Assembly (NCBI RefSeq): GCF_019468565.1
Contig: NZ_CP080521.1
Location: 4,030,001 to 4,094,000 of the forward strand
Direction of reading: 5' to 3'
Length of the DNA: 64,000 bases
Source: Pseudonocardia sp. DSM 110487
Lineage (GTDB): Bacteria > Actinomycetota > Actinomycetes > Mycobacteriales > Pseudonocardiaceae
The position numbers and the translations under genes were made by a program. Shown in pieces: positions 25,717 to 33,636 of this stretch. The first letter of the stretch is position 1. Every line of letters begins with the position of its first letter. The notes below the pieces were generated by a model. The model had not been told where the DNA came from. It worked only from the letters and a program-made list of their open reading frames with translations, and made no database searches.

Positions 25717-26631
25717 ATGATCGATCTGAAGTCGGTGACGAAGAGGGTCTCTAGCCTCGAGTCGGTAGTACCGCAGGAGGAGTCGCGGTTCACCACAGGT
25801 AGTCCCGGATCCGCGTCCAAAGAGGAGTCGCGCAGCAGCCGGCTGCTGGTGGCCGTCGGGAAGAGCGAGCCGATCGGGCCGATCGGCTCGCCGCTCGAGA
25901 GCGTGATCGGGATCGACCAGCGGGTACGCATCCTGGACACCGAGCTGTCGCCGTGGCGGATGATCTGTGCTCTGCGGATGCAGGCTCCGAACGGCGCCGC
26001 GGCGATCGGCACGGGTTGGTTCGTGGGCCCGCGCACCATCGTGACCGCGGGCCACTGCGTGCACAGCACGCAGTTCTTCGCCGGCTGGGCCGACACGATC
26101 GAGGTGATCCCCGGCCTGATCGGTGCCGGCCCGGTAGCCACCATGCGACCGTTCGGCAGCATCGCGAGCGGCAGGTTCTCCTCGGTGGACCGGTGGATCG
26201 ACCAGGCAGACCCCGACTTCGACATCGGCTGCATCCACCTCGACGAACCGCTCGGGGATACGGTCGGCTGGTTCGCCATCGGGACGCTCTCGGTCGACGA
26301 GCTCACCGGGTTCCTGGTGAACATCTCCGGCTACCCGGGCGATCGAGGCAACGGCAACGAGCAGTACCATGCGGTGAACCGGGTGCTCCAGGTGTCGGAC
26401 CGGCGGATCTTCTACGACGTGGACACGTTCGGTGGGCAGAGCGGTGCCCCGGTCTGGATCCAGGAGAGCGTCGAGTCGCCCCCGGTCGCGGTGGGCATCC
26501 ACGCCTACGGGATCGGCGGGACGCCGGGCACCTTCGGGATCACCGCGAACTCCGCACCGCGGATCATCCCGGAGGTCTTCGACACCATCCGCGGCTGGAT
26601 CGACGAGGACGGCGGGCTGCCGGCGGGATGA
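25717..26631 (+). CDS. Trypsin-like serine protease (V8/S1B type), cytoplasmic
   Basis: Protease of 304 residues. Catalytic triad: His in IVTAGHCVHS near residue 111, Asp in DPDFDIGCIHLDEP near 171, Ser in FGGQSGAPVW near 240. Residues 1-75 form a low-complexity leader with repeated PIGPIGSP and no signal peptide or membrane segment, so the enzyme probably stays inside the cell, unlike secreted V8 proteases. ATG at 25717 follows GGGGA; an in-frame TTG at 25552 would add a poor-quality 55-residue leader. Its stop overlaps the start of the next small gene (ATGA). Intracellular trypsin-like proteases are common effectors in bacterial conflict systems, which is inference here. Upstream 25443-25716 shows no gene. 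Confidence 0.86.
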   Translation: MIDLKSVTKRVSSLESVVPQEESRFTTGSPGSASKEESRSSRLLVAVGKSEPIGPIGSPLESVIGIDQRVRILDTELSPWRMICALRMQAPNGAAAIGTGWFVGPRTIVTAGHCVHSTQFFAGWADTIEVIPGLIGAGPVATMRPFGSIASGRFSSVDRWIDQADPDFDIGCIHLDEPLGDTVGWFAIGTLSVDELTGFLVNISGYPGDRGNGNEQYHAVNRVLQVSDRRIFYDVDTFGGQSGAPVWIQESVESPPVAVGIHAYGIGGTPGTFGITANSAPRIIPEVFDTIRGWIDEDGGLPAG

Positions 26632-26882
26632 ACGAAAGCGTGCCCTGCACGGGCCAGGTCGTCGGCCGCGACGGCCGGCCCGTGCCACACGCCTTCATCG
26701 TGATCGTCGACGGCCCGGCCCCGGTGCCCGAGATCGCCCTGGTGGCCGACGACGACGGACGCTTCTCCTTCGCCCTCCTGCCGGGGGAGTGGACGGTGCA
26801 GGCCCGCGGGGATGGCGGGGCCGGCGAGACCCGGGTAGCCGTGAGCCCGCCGGAGATCGGCTTCGTGATAACCATCCCCTGA
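26628..26882 (+). CDS. Small carboxypeptidase-regulatory-like beta-sandwich protein
   Basis: Protein of 84 residues. CTGQVVGRDGRPVPHAFIVI at residues 6-25 and DDDGRFSFALLPGEWTVQA at about 43-61 are the two strands and turn pattern of CarboxypepD_reg-like/Ig-like folds (G-x-V-x-D-x-x-G-x-P-V-x-x-A and D-x-x-G-x-F-x-x-x-L-x-x-G-x-Y/W). No signal peptide. The ATG overlaps the protease stop, so it is co-translated with the protease and is probably its partner, adaptor or substrate. Function unproven. Confidence 0.8.
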   Translation: MNESVPCTGQVVGRDGRPVPHAFIVIVDGPAPVPEIALVADDDGRFSFALLPGEWTVQARGDGGAGETRVAVSPPEIGFVITIP

Positions 26883-26898
26883 TCCACCGCGCAGCCCG

Positions 26899-27023
26899 CT
26901 GGTCGAGTAGCGGAGGCGGCCTGCGCCGGAGCGTATCGAGACCCCCTCTGCTTCTGGTGGGAGCGCGGGGAGGTGGTCTCGATACGGGCCGCCGCTGGCG
27001 CGTCGGCCCTACTCGACCACCGG
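26899..27023. repeat. Dispersed palindromic element, copy A, at a convergent junction
   Basis: Element bounded by GGTCGAGTAG (26901-26910) and its complement CTACTCGACC (27009-27018), with an inner pair CGTATCGAGACC (26932-26943) and GGTCTCGATACG (26975-26986). The nested dyads could fold into a long hairpin. It fills the gap between the converging protease unit and the XRE gene. Related copies are at 38761-38880 and 43390-43440, also at convergent junctions. A bidirectional terminator role is inferred. Confidence 0.85.
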
Positions 27024-27038
27024 GTTTCGCGGGCTTGA

Positions 27039-27890
27039 TCACGCCCGTGCGAGGCGGCATTGGTGCGCCAGGACCTGCAACGCGTCGGCGGAGCTCGGGT
27101 CGTTCGGAGTGTAGATCTCGAGCCGGTGGTCGGGACTGTCGGGCTGAAGCCACACCTGGTAGGCGACGTTCGCGGCGCCGACGGTGGGGTGCTGCAGCTC
27201 GATGGTCCCGACGGTGCAGTCCGCGACGTCCCCGCCCGCCCACATCCTGGCGAACTCGTCGCTGCGCATCGAGAGCTCCCCGATCAGCGCGGCCAGCCGG
27301 GCGTCGGTGGGATACCGGCCCGCGGTGAGCCGGAGGAACGCGACGTGGGCGGCCGCGACCTCGTCCCAGTTGCGGTACAGGTCGCGGGTGAGCGGGTCGA
27401 GGAAGACCATGCGCGGCATCGACGGCCGGTGTGCCGGGTCCGCAGGCGCGTCGAAGTCGACGTGCTCGGCCTTGAGCGCGTGACCGGCGCGGTTCCAGGC
27501 GAGCACGTCAGCGCGCCTGCCGAGCACGACCGCGGGCGTCGTGTCGCCGAGGGACCGCAGCAGCGCGAGTACGCGTGGATGGGGTTCCTCCGGCGGAGGT
27601 TCGGCGAGCCCGCGGCCGGCGGGTTGGCGAGCGAGGTTGTGCAGGTGGACGGTCTCGATCTCGTCGAGCTGCAGGACGCGCGCGATGGCGTCGAGAACCT
27701 GGGCGGACGCGGTCTCGGCCTGCCCCTGCTCCAGCCGCGTGTAGTACCCCGCGCTCACCCCCGCGAGCTGGGCGAGCTCCTCGCGGCGCAGGCCGGGCAC
27801 GCGGCGGGCGGACCCGTGGGTGCGCAGGCCGATCCGGGCCGGGGTGACCCGATCACGACGGCTCTTCAAGAAGGCTCCGAGGCTCTCCAC
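27039..27890 (-). CDS. XRE-family regulator with MmyB-like ligand domain
   Basis: Regulator of 283 residues. Residues about 3-75 are the Cro/C1-type helix-turn-helix (LGAFLKSRRDRV, RRVPGLRREELAQLAGVSAG, YYTRLEQG), and residues about 105-275 the PAS-like MmyB domain with VLAWNRAGHAL and the FLRLTAGRYPTD block. In relatives this domain binds fatty acids. GTG at 27890 begins the conserved VESLGAFLKSRR start. It diverges from the DHA2 exporter across 103 bases and is its likely regulator, in the common MmyB-regulator plus exporter or SDR arrangement. Confidence 0.9.
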   Translation of the reverse strand: MESLGAFLKSRRDRVTPARIGLRTHGSARRVPGLRREELAQLAGVSAGYYTRLEQGQAETASAQVLDAIARVLQLDEIETVHLHNLARQPAGRGLAEPPPEEPHPRVLALLRSLGDTTPAVVLGRRADVLAWNRAGHALKAEHVDFDAPADPAHRPSMPRMVFLDPLTRDLYRNWDEVAAAHVAFLRLTAGRYPTDARLAALIGELSMRSDEFARMWAGGDVADCTVGTIELQHPTVGAANVAYQVWLQPDSPDHRLEIYTPNDPSSADALQVLAHQCRLARA

Positions 27891-27993
27891 GACGCCGACG
27901 TTAGGCGGCACCGAGGCGCGGTGGGTACACCTGCTGGATCTACCCACGGCACGGGGATGGCTGGCCGGCCGGTCCTGCCGCAGCGTCGCATGC

Positions 27994-29730
27994 ATGTCTC
28001 GACAGCACGCACAGAACTCCCCGGGCCTGCGGGCATGGCTCGGGCTACTGGTGATCCTCGGGCCCGTACTGCTGGTCTCCATGGACGGGTCGATCCTCTT
28101 CCTGGCAATGCCCCGGATCAGCCAGGCTCTCACACCGACCGCCGACCAAGCCCTGTGGATCCTGGACATCTACGGCTTCGCCGTCGGCTCCCTGCTGATC
28201 ACGTTCGGCGGCGTCGGCGACCGGTACGGCCGGCTGCGGCTGCTCCTGATCGGGGCCACCGTCTTCGGCGCCGGCTCGGCCGCGGCCGCGTTCGCGCCGA
28301 GCCCCGAGCTCCTCATCGCCGCCCGTGCGCTGATGGGGGTCGCGGGCGCGACCCTCCTGCCGTCGGCACTGGCGGTGTTGAGCGAGCTGTTCACCGACCC
28401 GCGGCAGCGGGCGCGGGCCATCGGCATCTTCGCCGCCGCGTTCGCGGCAGGGTTCGCCGTCGGACCGGTGCTCGGCGGCCTCCTGCTGGAGAGGTTGTGG
28501 TGGGGATCGGTGTTCCTGATCAACCTTCCCGTCATCATCGCGTTCCTCGTCCTCGCGCCGATCCTGCTCCGCGAGGTTCGCGCGAGTCGTCCCGGTCGCG
28601 TCGACGTCGCCAGTGTCGTGAGCTCAACGGCCGGCCTCCTGTTCACGATCTTCGGTGTCAAGCACACCGCCGCCGAAGGCCTGTCGGCGGTCCCGGTCGT
28701 CGTGGGCGTCGCGGGCCTGGTGCTCCTGGTGTGGTTCGCCAGGCGTCAGCGGCACCTCGAGCACCCGCTGATGGAGTTCTCGCTCTTCCGCGACCGCGTG
28801 TTCACGGTGGCGATCATCACCGGCCTGCTGCCGTTGGCGGCGTGGTCGGCGGCCGCCTACCTGTCAGGGGTGTACCTCCAGTCCGTGCTCGGCCTGCCGG
28901 TCCTGCACGCGGCGCTCCTCGCGATCCCCGGCGCCGTGGTGCTCACCGCGACCTGCGTTGTCACGCCGTTCGTGGTCGACCGCGTCGGCAAGCGCACCGC
29001 ACTCGTCGTCTGTGCCTTCTCCATCGCGGCCGGCCTGCTGTTGCTGCTGCCCACCACGATCACGGGCGGCGTCGGCTGGTACGTCGCGTCCACGGCCGTC
29101 GCGGGTGTCGGCTACGGCATCTCCTTCTCGCTCGTCGCCGACACCGCCGTCGGCGCCGTCCCCGCCGAGCGCGCCGGCTCGGCCGGCGCGATCGCGGAGA
29201 CCAGCAACGAGATCGGCAACGCACTCGGCATCGCGCTCCTCGGTTCCCTCGCCGCGCTGTTCTTCCGGCTCGAGGGACCCGACCTCGCCCCCACCCTCGG
29301 CGAGACGCTCCAGCTCCCGGAGATCGCGGCGGCGACGGTCGTGGACGCGAAGACCGCCTTCGTCACTGGCCTGCACACGGTCGCGGCGGTGGCCAGTCTC
29401 CTGCACGTCGCACTCGGGGTCCTCGCCCTCCGCTGGATCCCCGCATCGGCGGCTGGCTCCCCGTCGTCAGAGAGCGGGGGGATGGGTGTGGCCGCTGATC
29501 CGCGCGGCGATCGCCCGCGCGGTCCGGGCGACCTCCGCGACGACCACGTCGCTCAGATCCGGGTTGAGCTCCGATCGGGGCATGGTGACGGCGACGCTCG
29601 CGACCGGGTGCCGCGTGTGGTCGAGCACGGCCACGGCGATCGAGACGAAGCCCGGTGTCACCTCGCCGTCCTCGACGGCGTGTCCGCGACGCCGGGTCTC
29701 GACGAGGAGCTTCCGCAGCGCCGAGAGTGA
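27994..29730 (+). CDS. MFS drug exporter, DHA2 (14-helix) family
   Basis: Inner-membrane proton antiporter. Helix 1 holds GPVLLVSMDGSILFLAMP near residue 20, motif A is GGVGDRYGRLRLL near 70, motif B lies in ARALMGVAGATLLPSAL, and motif C in AAGFAVGPVLGGLLLE. Fourteen helices end at about residue 485 (HVALGVLALRWIP). The frame then continues 90 residues through charged sequence antisense to the IclR gene before stopping at 29730, giving 578 residues, longer than the usual 480-510. The tail is probably unstructured, or the natural stop has been lost. ATG at 27994 is chosen by hydrophobic onset. Substrate unknown. Confidence 0.87.
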   Translation: MSRQHAQNSPGLRAWLGLLVILGPVLLVSMDGSILFLAMPRISQALTPTADQALWILDIYGFAVGSLLITFGGVGDRYGRLRLLLIGATVFGAGSAAAAFAPSPELLIAARALMGVAGATLLPSALAVLSELFTDPRQRARAIGIFAAAFAAGFAVGPVLGGLLLERLWWGSVFLINLPVIIAFLVLAPILLREVRASRPGRVDVASVVSSTAGLLFTIFGVKHTAAEGLSAVPVVVGVAGLVLLVWFARRQRHLEHPLMEFSLFRDRVFTVAIITGLLPLAAWSAAAYLSGVYLQSVLGLPVLHAALLAIPGAVVLTATCVVTPFVVDRVGKRTALVVCAFSIAAGLLLLLPTTITGGVGWYVASTAVAGVGYGISFSLVADTAVGAVPAERAGSAGAIAETSNEIGNALGIALLGSLAALFFRLEGPDLAPTLGETLQLPEIAAATVVDAKTAFVTGLHTVAAVASLLHVALGVLALRWIPASAAGSPSSESGGMGVAADPRGDRPRGPGDLRDDHVAQIRVELRSGHGDGDARDRVPRVVEHGHGDRDEARCHLAVLDGVSATPGLDEELPQRRE

Positions 29731-30252
29731 ACGGGGGCCTGGCTCGTGCCGGGTCACGAAGGCCTCCGGCTGCGGGAACAGGGCCCGTACCTGCGCCGCG
29801 GGCAGGGCCGCGAGCATCGCGCGCCCGCTGGCGGTGAGCTGGGCGGGAAGGCGGACCCCGACGTCGGTGACCAGCGGTGGGCGACCGGGTGCCCGCTCCT
29901 CGATGAGGTAGATGACCTCGCGCCCGTGCAGGACGGCCAGGTGCGCGGTGTACCCGGTGCGGTCGACGAGCCGGGCGAGCGGCACCCGCGCGACGCGTTG
30001 CAGCGGCGCCTGGCGGGCGTAGCCGGTCGCGAGCTCGTAGGCCGCCAACCCGAGGCTGTAGCGCCGTTCGTCGGCGAGGTGCACGACGAACCCGCTCTCG
30101 GCGAGGGTGGCAAGGAGCTGGTACGTGGTCGAGCGGGGGAGCCCCAGCTCCCGCGCGATGGTCGCCGCCGGCACCGGGCCCGCCTGCCGCCCGAGATGCC
30201 CCAGTATGGCCAGAACCTGGTGTGCCGCGGGCGCCTTCACCTGGCGAGGCAC
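29467..30252 (-). CDS. IclR family transcriptional regulator of the hut operon
   Basis: Regulator of 261 residues. Winged helix: AATIARELGLPRSTTYQLLATLAESGFV near residues 28-55; the effector domain follows (HLAVLHGREVIYLIEE, LTASGRAMLAALP, VAVLDHTRHPVASVAVT). GTG at 30252 precedes the conserved PRQVKAPAAHQVLAIL start. It diverges from hutH, with a perfect palindrome in the gap, so it most likely controls histidine degradation in response to urocanate or histidine. Its 3' end overlaps the exporter gene antisense by 264 bases. Confidence 0.9.
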   Translation of the reverse strand: MPRQVKAPAAHQVLAILGHLGRQAGPVPAATIARELGLPRSTTYQLLATLAESGFVVHLADERRYSLGLAAYELATGYARQAPLQRVARVPLARLVDRTGYTAHLAVLHGREVIYLIEERAPGRPPLVTDVGVRLPAQLTASGRAMLAALPAAQVRALFPQPEAFVTRHEPGPRSLSALRKLLVETRRRGHAVEDGEVTPGFVSIAVAVLDHTRHPVASVAVTMPRSELNPDLSDVVVAEVARTARAIAARISGHTHPPAL

Positions 30253-30269
30253 GCCGCCGAGGCTAGCAA

Positions 30270-30289
30270 CTGTCCGGTACCCCGGACAG
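30270..30289. promoter_or_regulatory. Perfect palindromic operator of the hut operon
   Basis: CTGTCCGG-TACC-CCGGACAG: 8-base arms, 4-base centre, no mismatch, lying 17 bases upstream of the IclR start and 53 bases upstream of hutH. Size and position fit an IclR-type dimer site controlling both directions. Binding itself is inferred. Confidence 0.75.
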
Positions 30290-30342
30290 AAACGAGCGTT
30301 GATCCATGGTGCGGCGGCGCTGCGAGGGTGTCGGATGCAGCG

Positions 30343-31887
30343 GTGCATGAGAACACCGTCGAGGTCGGGACCGGGCCGCTGACCCCCGCAGAGATCCTTG
30401 CTGTCGCCCGTGGCGGGGCGGGCGTTCGCCTGTCCGCCGATGCCGAGAGCGAGATGGCGGCGGGGCGGAAGGTGGTGGAGGCGCTCGCCGACGACGTGGA
30501 GCCCCACTACGGGATCTCGACCGGGTTCGGGGCGCTCGCCGTACGGCACATCCCGGTGGACCGGCGGGCCCAGCTGCAGCGCAGCCTGGTGCGCTCGCAC
30601 GCGGCCGGGAACGGCCCCGAGGTCGAGCGCGAGGTGGTGCGGGCGCTGATGCTGCTGCGCCTGTCGACGCTGGCGACCGGGCGCACGGGGGTTCGCCCTG
30701 AGACGGCGCGGGTGTACGCGGCGATGCTCACCGCGGGGATCAGCCCGGTGGTGCACGAGTACGGGTCGCTGGGCTGCTCGGGGGACCTCGCGCCGCTGGC
30801 GCACTGCGCGCTGGCGGCGATGGGCGAGGGCGAGGTGCGCGACGACTCTGGGGTGCTGCGGCCTGCGGCCGACGCGCTCGCCGCCGCGGGCATCGAGCCC
30901 GTCGAGCTGGCGGAGAAGGAGGGCCTCGCGCTGATCAACGGCACCGACGGGATGCTCGGCATGCTCGTCCTGGCCTGCCACGATCTGCGCGCTGTCCTGC
31001 GCACCGCGGACGTGGCCGCCGCGATGAGCGTGGAGGCCCTGCTGGGCACCGACGCGGTGTTCGCCGCCGACCTGCAGGCGCTGCGCCCGCACCCGGGGCA
31101 GGCCGACAGCGCCGCGAACCTCAGGGCGCTGCTGTCCGGGTCCGGGATCATGGCCAGTCACCGCACGCCGGACTGCACGCGCGTCCAGGACGCGTACTCG
31201 CTGCGCTGCGCGCCGCAGGTGCACGGCGCCGCCCGGGACACCGTCGTGCACGCCGAGACCGTGGCTGGCCGCGAGCTGGCGGCGGCCGTGGACAACCCGG
31301 TCGTCACCGCCGACGGGCGGGTGGAGAGCAACGGCAACTTCCACGGCGCTCCCGTCGCGGCCGTGCTGGACTTCCTCGCGATCGCCGTCGCCGATGTGGC
31401 CTCGATGAGCGAGCGGCGCACCGACCGGTTCCTGGATGTGGCCCGCAACCACGGGCTGCCGCCGTTCCTCGCCGACGACCCGGGGGTCGACTCGGGGCAC
31501 ATGATCGCCCAGTACACGCAGGCGGGGATCGTGTCGGAGCTCAAGCGGCTCGCGGCGCCCGCGTCGGTCGACTCGATCCCGTCCAGCGCGATGCAGGAGG
31601 ACCACGTCTCGATGGGCTGGGCGGCAGGCCGCAAGCTGCGGCGTGCGGTCGACGGGCTCACCCGGGTGGTGGCGATCGAGCTGCTCACCGGCGCACGGGC
31701 GCTGGATCTGCGTGCCCCGCTCGCGCCCGCCGCGGCCACGGCCGCCGTCCGGGACCGGGTGCGCGCCGAAGTGGCAGGCCCTGGTCCAGACCGGTGGCTG
31801 GCGCCCGAGATCGAAGCCGCCGTGCGACTCGTCGCCTCCGGCGAGGCGCTCGCCGCCGCGGAGCGCGTCACCGGCTCCCTGCATTGA
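30343..31887 (+). CDS. hutH: Histidine ammonia-lyase
   Basis: Cytoplasmic enzyme of 514 residues that deaminates L-histidine to trans-urocanate, first step of histidine use. The MIO prosthetic group arises from the tripeptide in YGSLGCSGDLAPLAHC near residue 145: here Cys-Ser-Gly instead of the commoner Ala-Ser-Gly, as I recall also for Streptomyces HutH. Other marks are YGISTGFG near 55, NGTDGMLG near 195 and QEDHVSMGW near 420. GTG at 30343 or at 30328 are both possible. The gene heads the operon hutH-hutU-permease-M20-hutF-hutI. Confidence 0.95.
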   Translation: MHENTVEVGTGPLTPAEILAVARGGAGVRLSADAESEMAAGRKVVEALADDVEPHYGISTGFGALAVRHIPVDRRAQLQRSLVRSHAAGNGPEVEREVVRALMLLRLSTLATGRTGVRPETARVYAAMLTAGISPVVHEYGSLGCSGDLAPLAHCALAAMGEGEVRDDSGVLRPAADALAAAGIEPVELAEKEGLALINGTDGMLGMLVLACHDLRAVLRTADVAAAMSVEALLGTDAVFAADLQALRPHPGQADSAANLRALLSGSGIMASHRTPDCTRVQDAYSLRCAPQVHGAARDTVVHAETVAGRELAAAVDNPVVTADGRVESNGNFHGAPVAAVLDFLAIAVADVASMSERRTDRFLDVARNHGLPPFLADDPGVDSGHMIAQYTQAGIVSELKRLAAPASVDSIPSSAMQEDHVSMGWAAGRKLRRAVDGLTRVVAIELLTGARALDLRAPLAPAAATAAVRDRVRAEVAGPGPDRWLAPEIEAAVRLVASGEALAAAERVTGSLH

Positions 31888-31913
31888 GAGCACTGAACTG
31901 AGAGGAGTTCGTC

Positions 31914-33581
31914 ATGGAGGGTGCTCGTCCGGTCCGCGCCGCGCGCGGGACGACGCTGACGGCCCGGTCCTGGCAGACCGAGGCCCCGCTGCGGATGCTG
32001 TGCAACAACCTCGACCCCGAGGTGGCCGAGCGGCCCGATGATCTGGTCGTCTACGGCGGCACCGGGCGCGCGGCGCGCGACTGGGCGTCGTTCGACGCGA
32101 TGGTCCGCACGCTCACCACGCTCGCCGACGACGAGACGATGCTCGTGCAGTCCGGCCGCCCGGTCGGGGTGCTGCGCACGCACGAGTGGGCGCCGCGGGT
32201 GCTGATCGCCAACTCGAACCTGGTGGGCGACTGGGCGACCTGGCCGGAGTTCCGCCGCCTCGAGAAGCTCGGCCTGACCATGTACGGCCAGATGACCGCG
32301 GGCTCGTGGATCTACATCGGCACCCAGGGCATCCTGCAGGGCACCTACGAGACGTTCGCCGCCGTCGCCGAGAAGCGGTTCGGTGGCACCCTTTCCGGGA
32401 CGCTGACCGTCACGGGCGGCTGCGGCGGCATGGGCGGCGCGCAGCCCCTCGCCGTCACGCTCAACGGCGGCGTGTGCTTGGTGATCGACGTCGACCCGGT
32501 CCGGCTGCGACGCCGCGTCGAGCACCGCTACCTCGACGAGCTCGCCACCGACATCGACGACGCCGTCGCCCGCGTCACGGCGGCGAAGAAGGACCGGCGG
32601 GCGCTGTCGGTGGGGCTGGTCGGCAACTGCGCGGCGGTGCTGCCTGCGCTGCTGCGCCGCCGGGTGGAGGTCGACATCGTCACCGACCAGACGTCCGCGC
32701 ACGACCCGCTGTCCTACCTGCCGGACGGCGTCGACCTCGACGACTGGGACGACTACGCGGGGAAGAAGCCCGAGGAGTTCACCGACCGGGCGCGCGAGTC
32801 GATGGCGCGGCACGTCGAGGCGATGGTCGGGTTCCTCGACGCGGGCGCGGAGGTGTTCGACTACGGCAACTCGCTGCGTGACGAGGCCCGCAAGGGCGGC
32901 TACGAGCGGGCGTTCGCGTTCCCCGGGTTCGTGCCCGCCTACATCCGGCCGCTGTTCTGCGAGGGCAAGGGCCCGTTCCGCTGGGCGGCGCTGTCTGGCG
33001 ACCCGGCCGACATCGCCGCCACCGACGAGGCCGTGCTCGAGCTGTTCCCCGACCACGACCGGCTGCACCGCTGGATCCGCGCCGCCCGCGAGCGGGTGGC
33101 GTTCCAGGGCCTGCCCGCGCGGATCTGCTGGCTCGGCCAGGGCGAGCGCGACCGCGCCGGGCTGCGGTTCAACGAGATGGTCGCCGACGGACGGATCTCC
33201 GCGCCGATCGTGATCGGCCGCGACCACCTCGACACCGGCTCCGTCGCCTCCCCCTACCGCGAGACCGAGGGCATGGCAGACGGCTCCGACGCCATCGCCG
33301 ACTGGCCGCTGCTCAACGCGCTGGTCAGCACGTCGTCCGGGGCGAGCTGGGTGTCCATCCACCACGGCGGCGGGGTGGGTATCGGCCGCTCCATCCACGC
33401 AGGCCAGGTCACCGTGGCCGACGGCACCGACCTGGCCGCCGCCAAGATCGAACGGGTGCTGACCAACGACCCCGCGACGGGCGTGCTCCGCCATGTGGAC
33501 GCGGGCTACGAGCTGGCGGAGACGACGGCGGTGACCCACGGCATCCGCGTCCCGATGGCCGAGGGAACCGCCGCCCCGTGA
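31914..33581 (+). CDS. hutU: Urocanate hydratase
   Basis: NAD-dependent cytoplasmic enzyme of 555 residues that hydrates urocanate to imidazolonepropionate. Family blocks are complete: VYGGTGRAARDW near residue 45, GQMTAGSWIYIGTQGI near 125, TGGCGGMGGAQPLAVT near 165, the active-site Cys in LPARICWLGQGERD near 405, and HHGGGVGIGRSIHAG near 485. ATG at 31914 follows GAGAGGAG 26 bases after hutH. Length is normal (about 550). Confidence 0.97.
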   Translation: MEGARPVRAARGTTLTARSWQTEAPLRMLCNNLDPEVAERPDDLVVYGGTGRAARDWASFDAMVRTLTTLADDETMLVQSGRPVGVLRTHEWAPRVLIANSNLVGDWATWPEFRRLEKLGLTMYGQMTAGSWIYIGTQGILQGTYETFAAVAEKRFGGTLSGTLTVTGGCGGMGGAQPLAVTLNGGVCLVIDVDPVRLRRRVEHRYLDELATDIDDAVARVTAAKKDRRALSVGLVGNCAAVLPALLRRRVEVDIVTDQTSAHDPLSYLPDGVDLDDWDDYAGKKPEEFTDRARESMARHVEAMVGFLDAGAEVFDYGNSLRDEARKGGYERAFAFPGFVPAYIRPLFCEGKGPFRWAALSGDPADIAATDEAVLELFPDHDRLHRWIRAARERVAFQGLPARICWLGQGERDRAGLRFNEMVADGRISAPIVIGRDHLDTGSVASPYRETEGMADGSDAIADWPLLNALVSTSSGASWVSIHHGGGVGIGRSIHAGQVTVADGTDLAAAKIERVLTNDPATGVLRHVDAGYELAETTAVTHGIRVPMAEGTAAP

Positions 33582-33636
33582 GGTTCCTGAACCTCCGGGA
33601 GCCCGCCACCCCCTTTGACGACGCCAGGAGGAGCTG

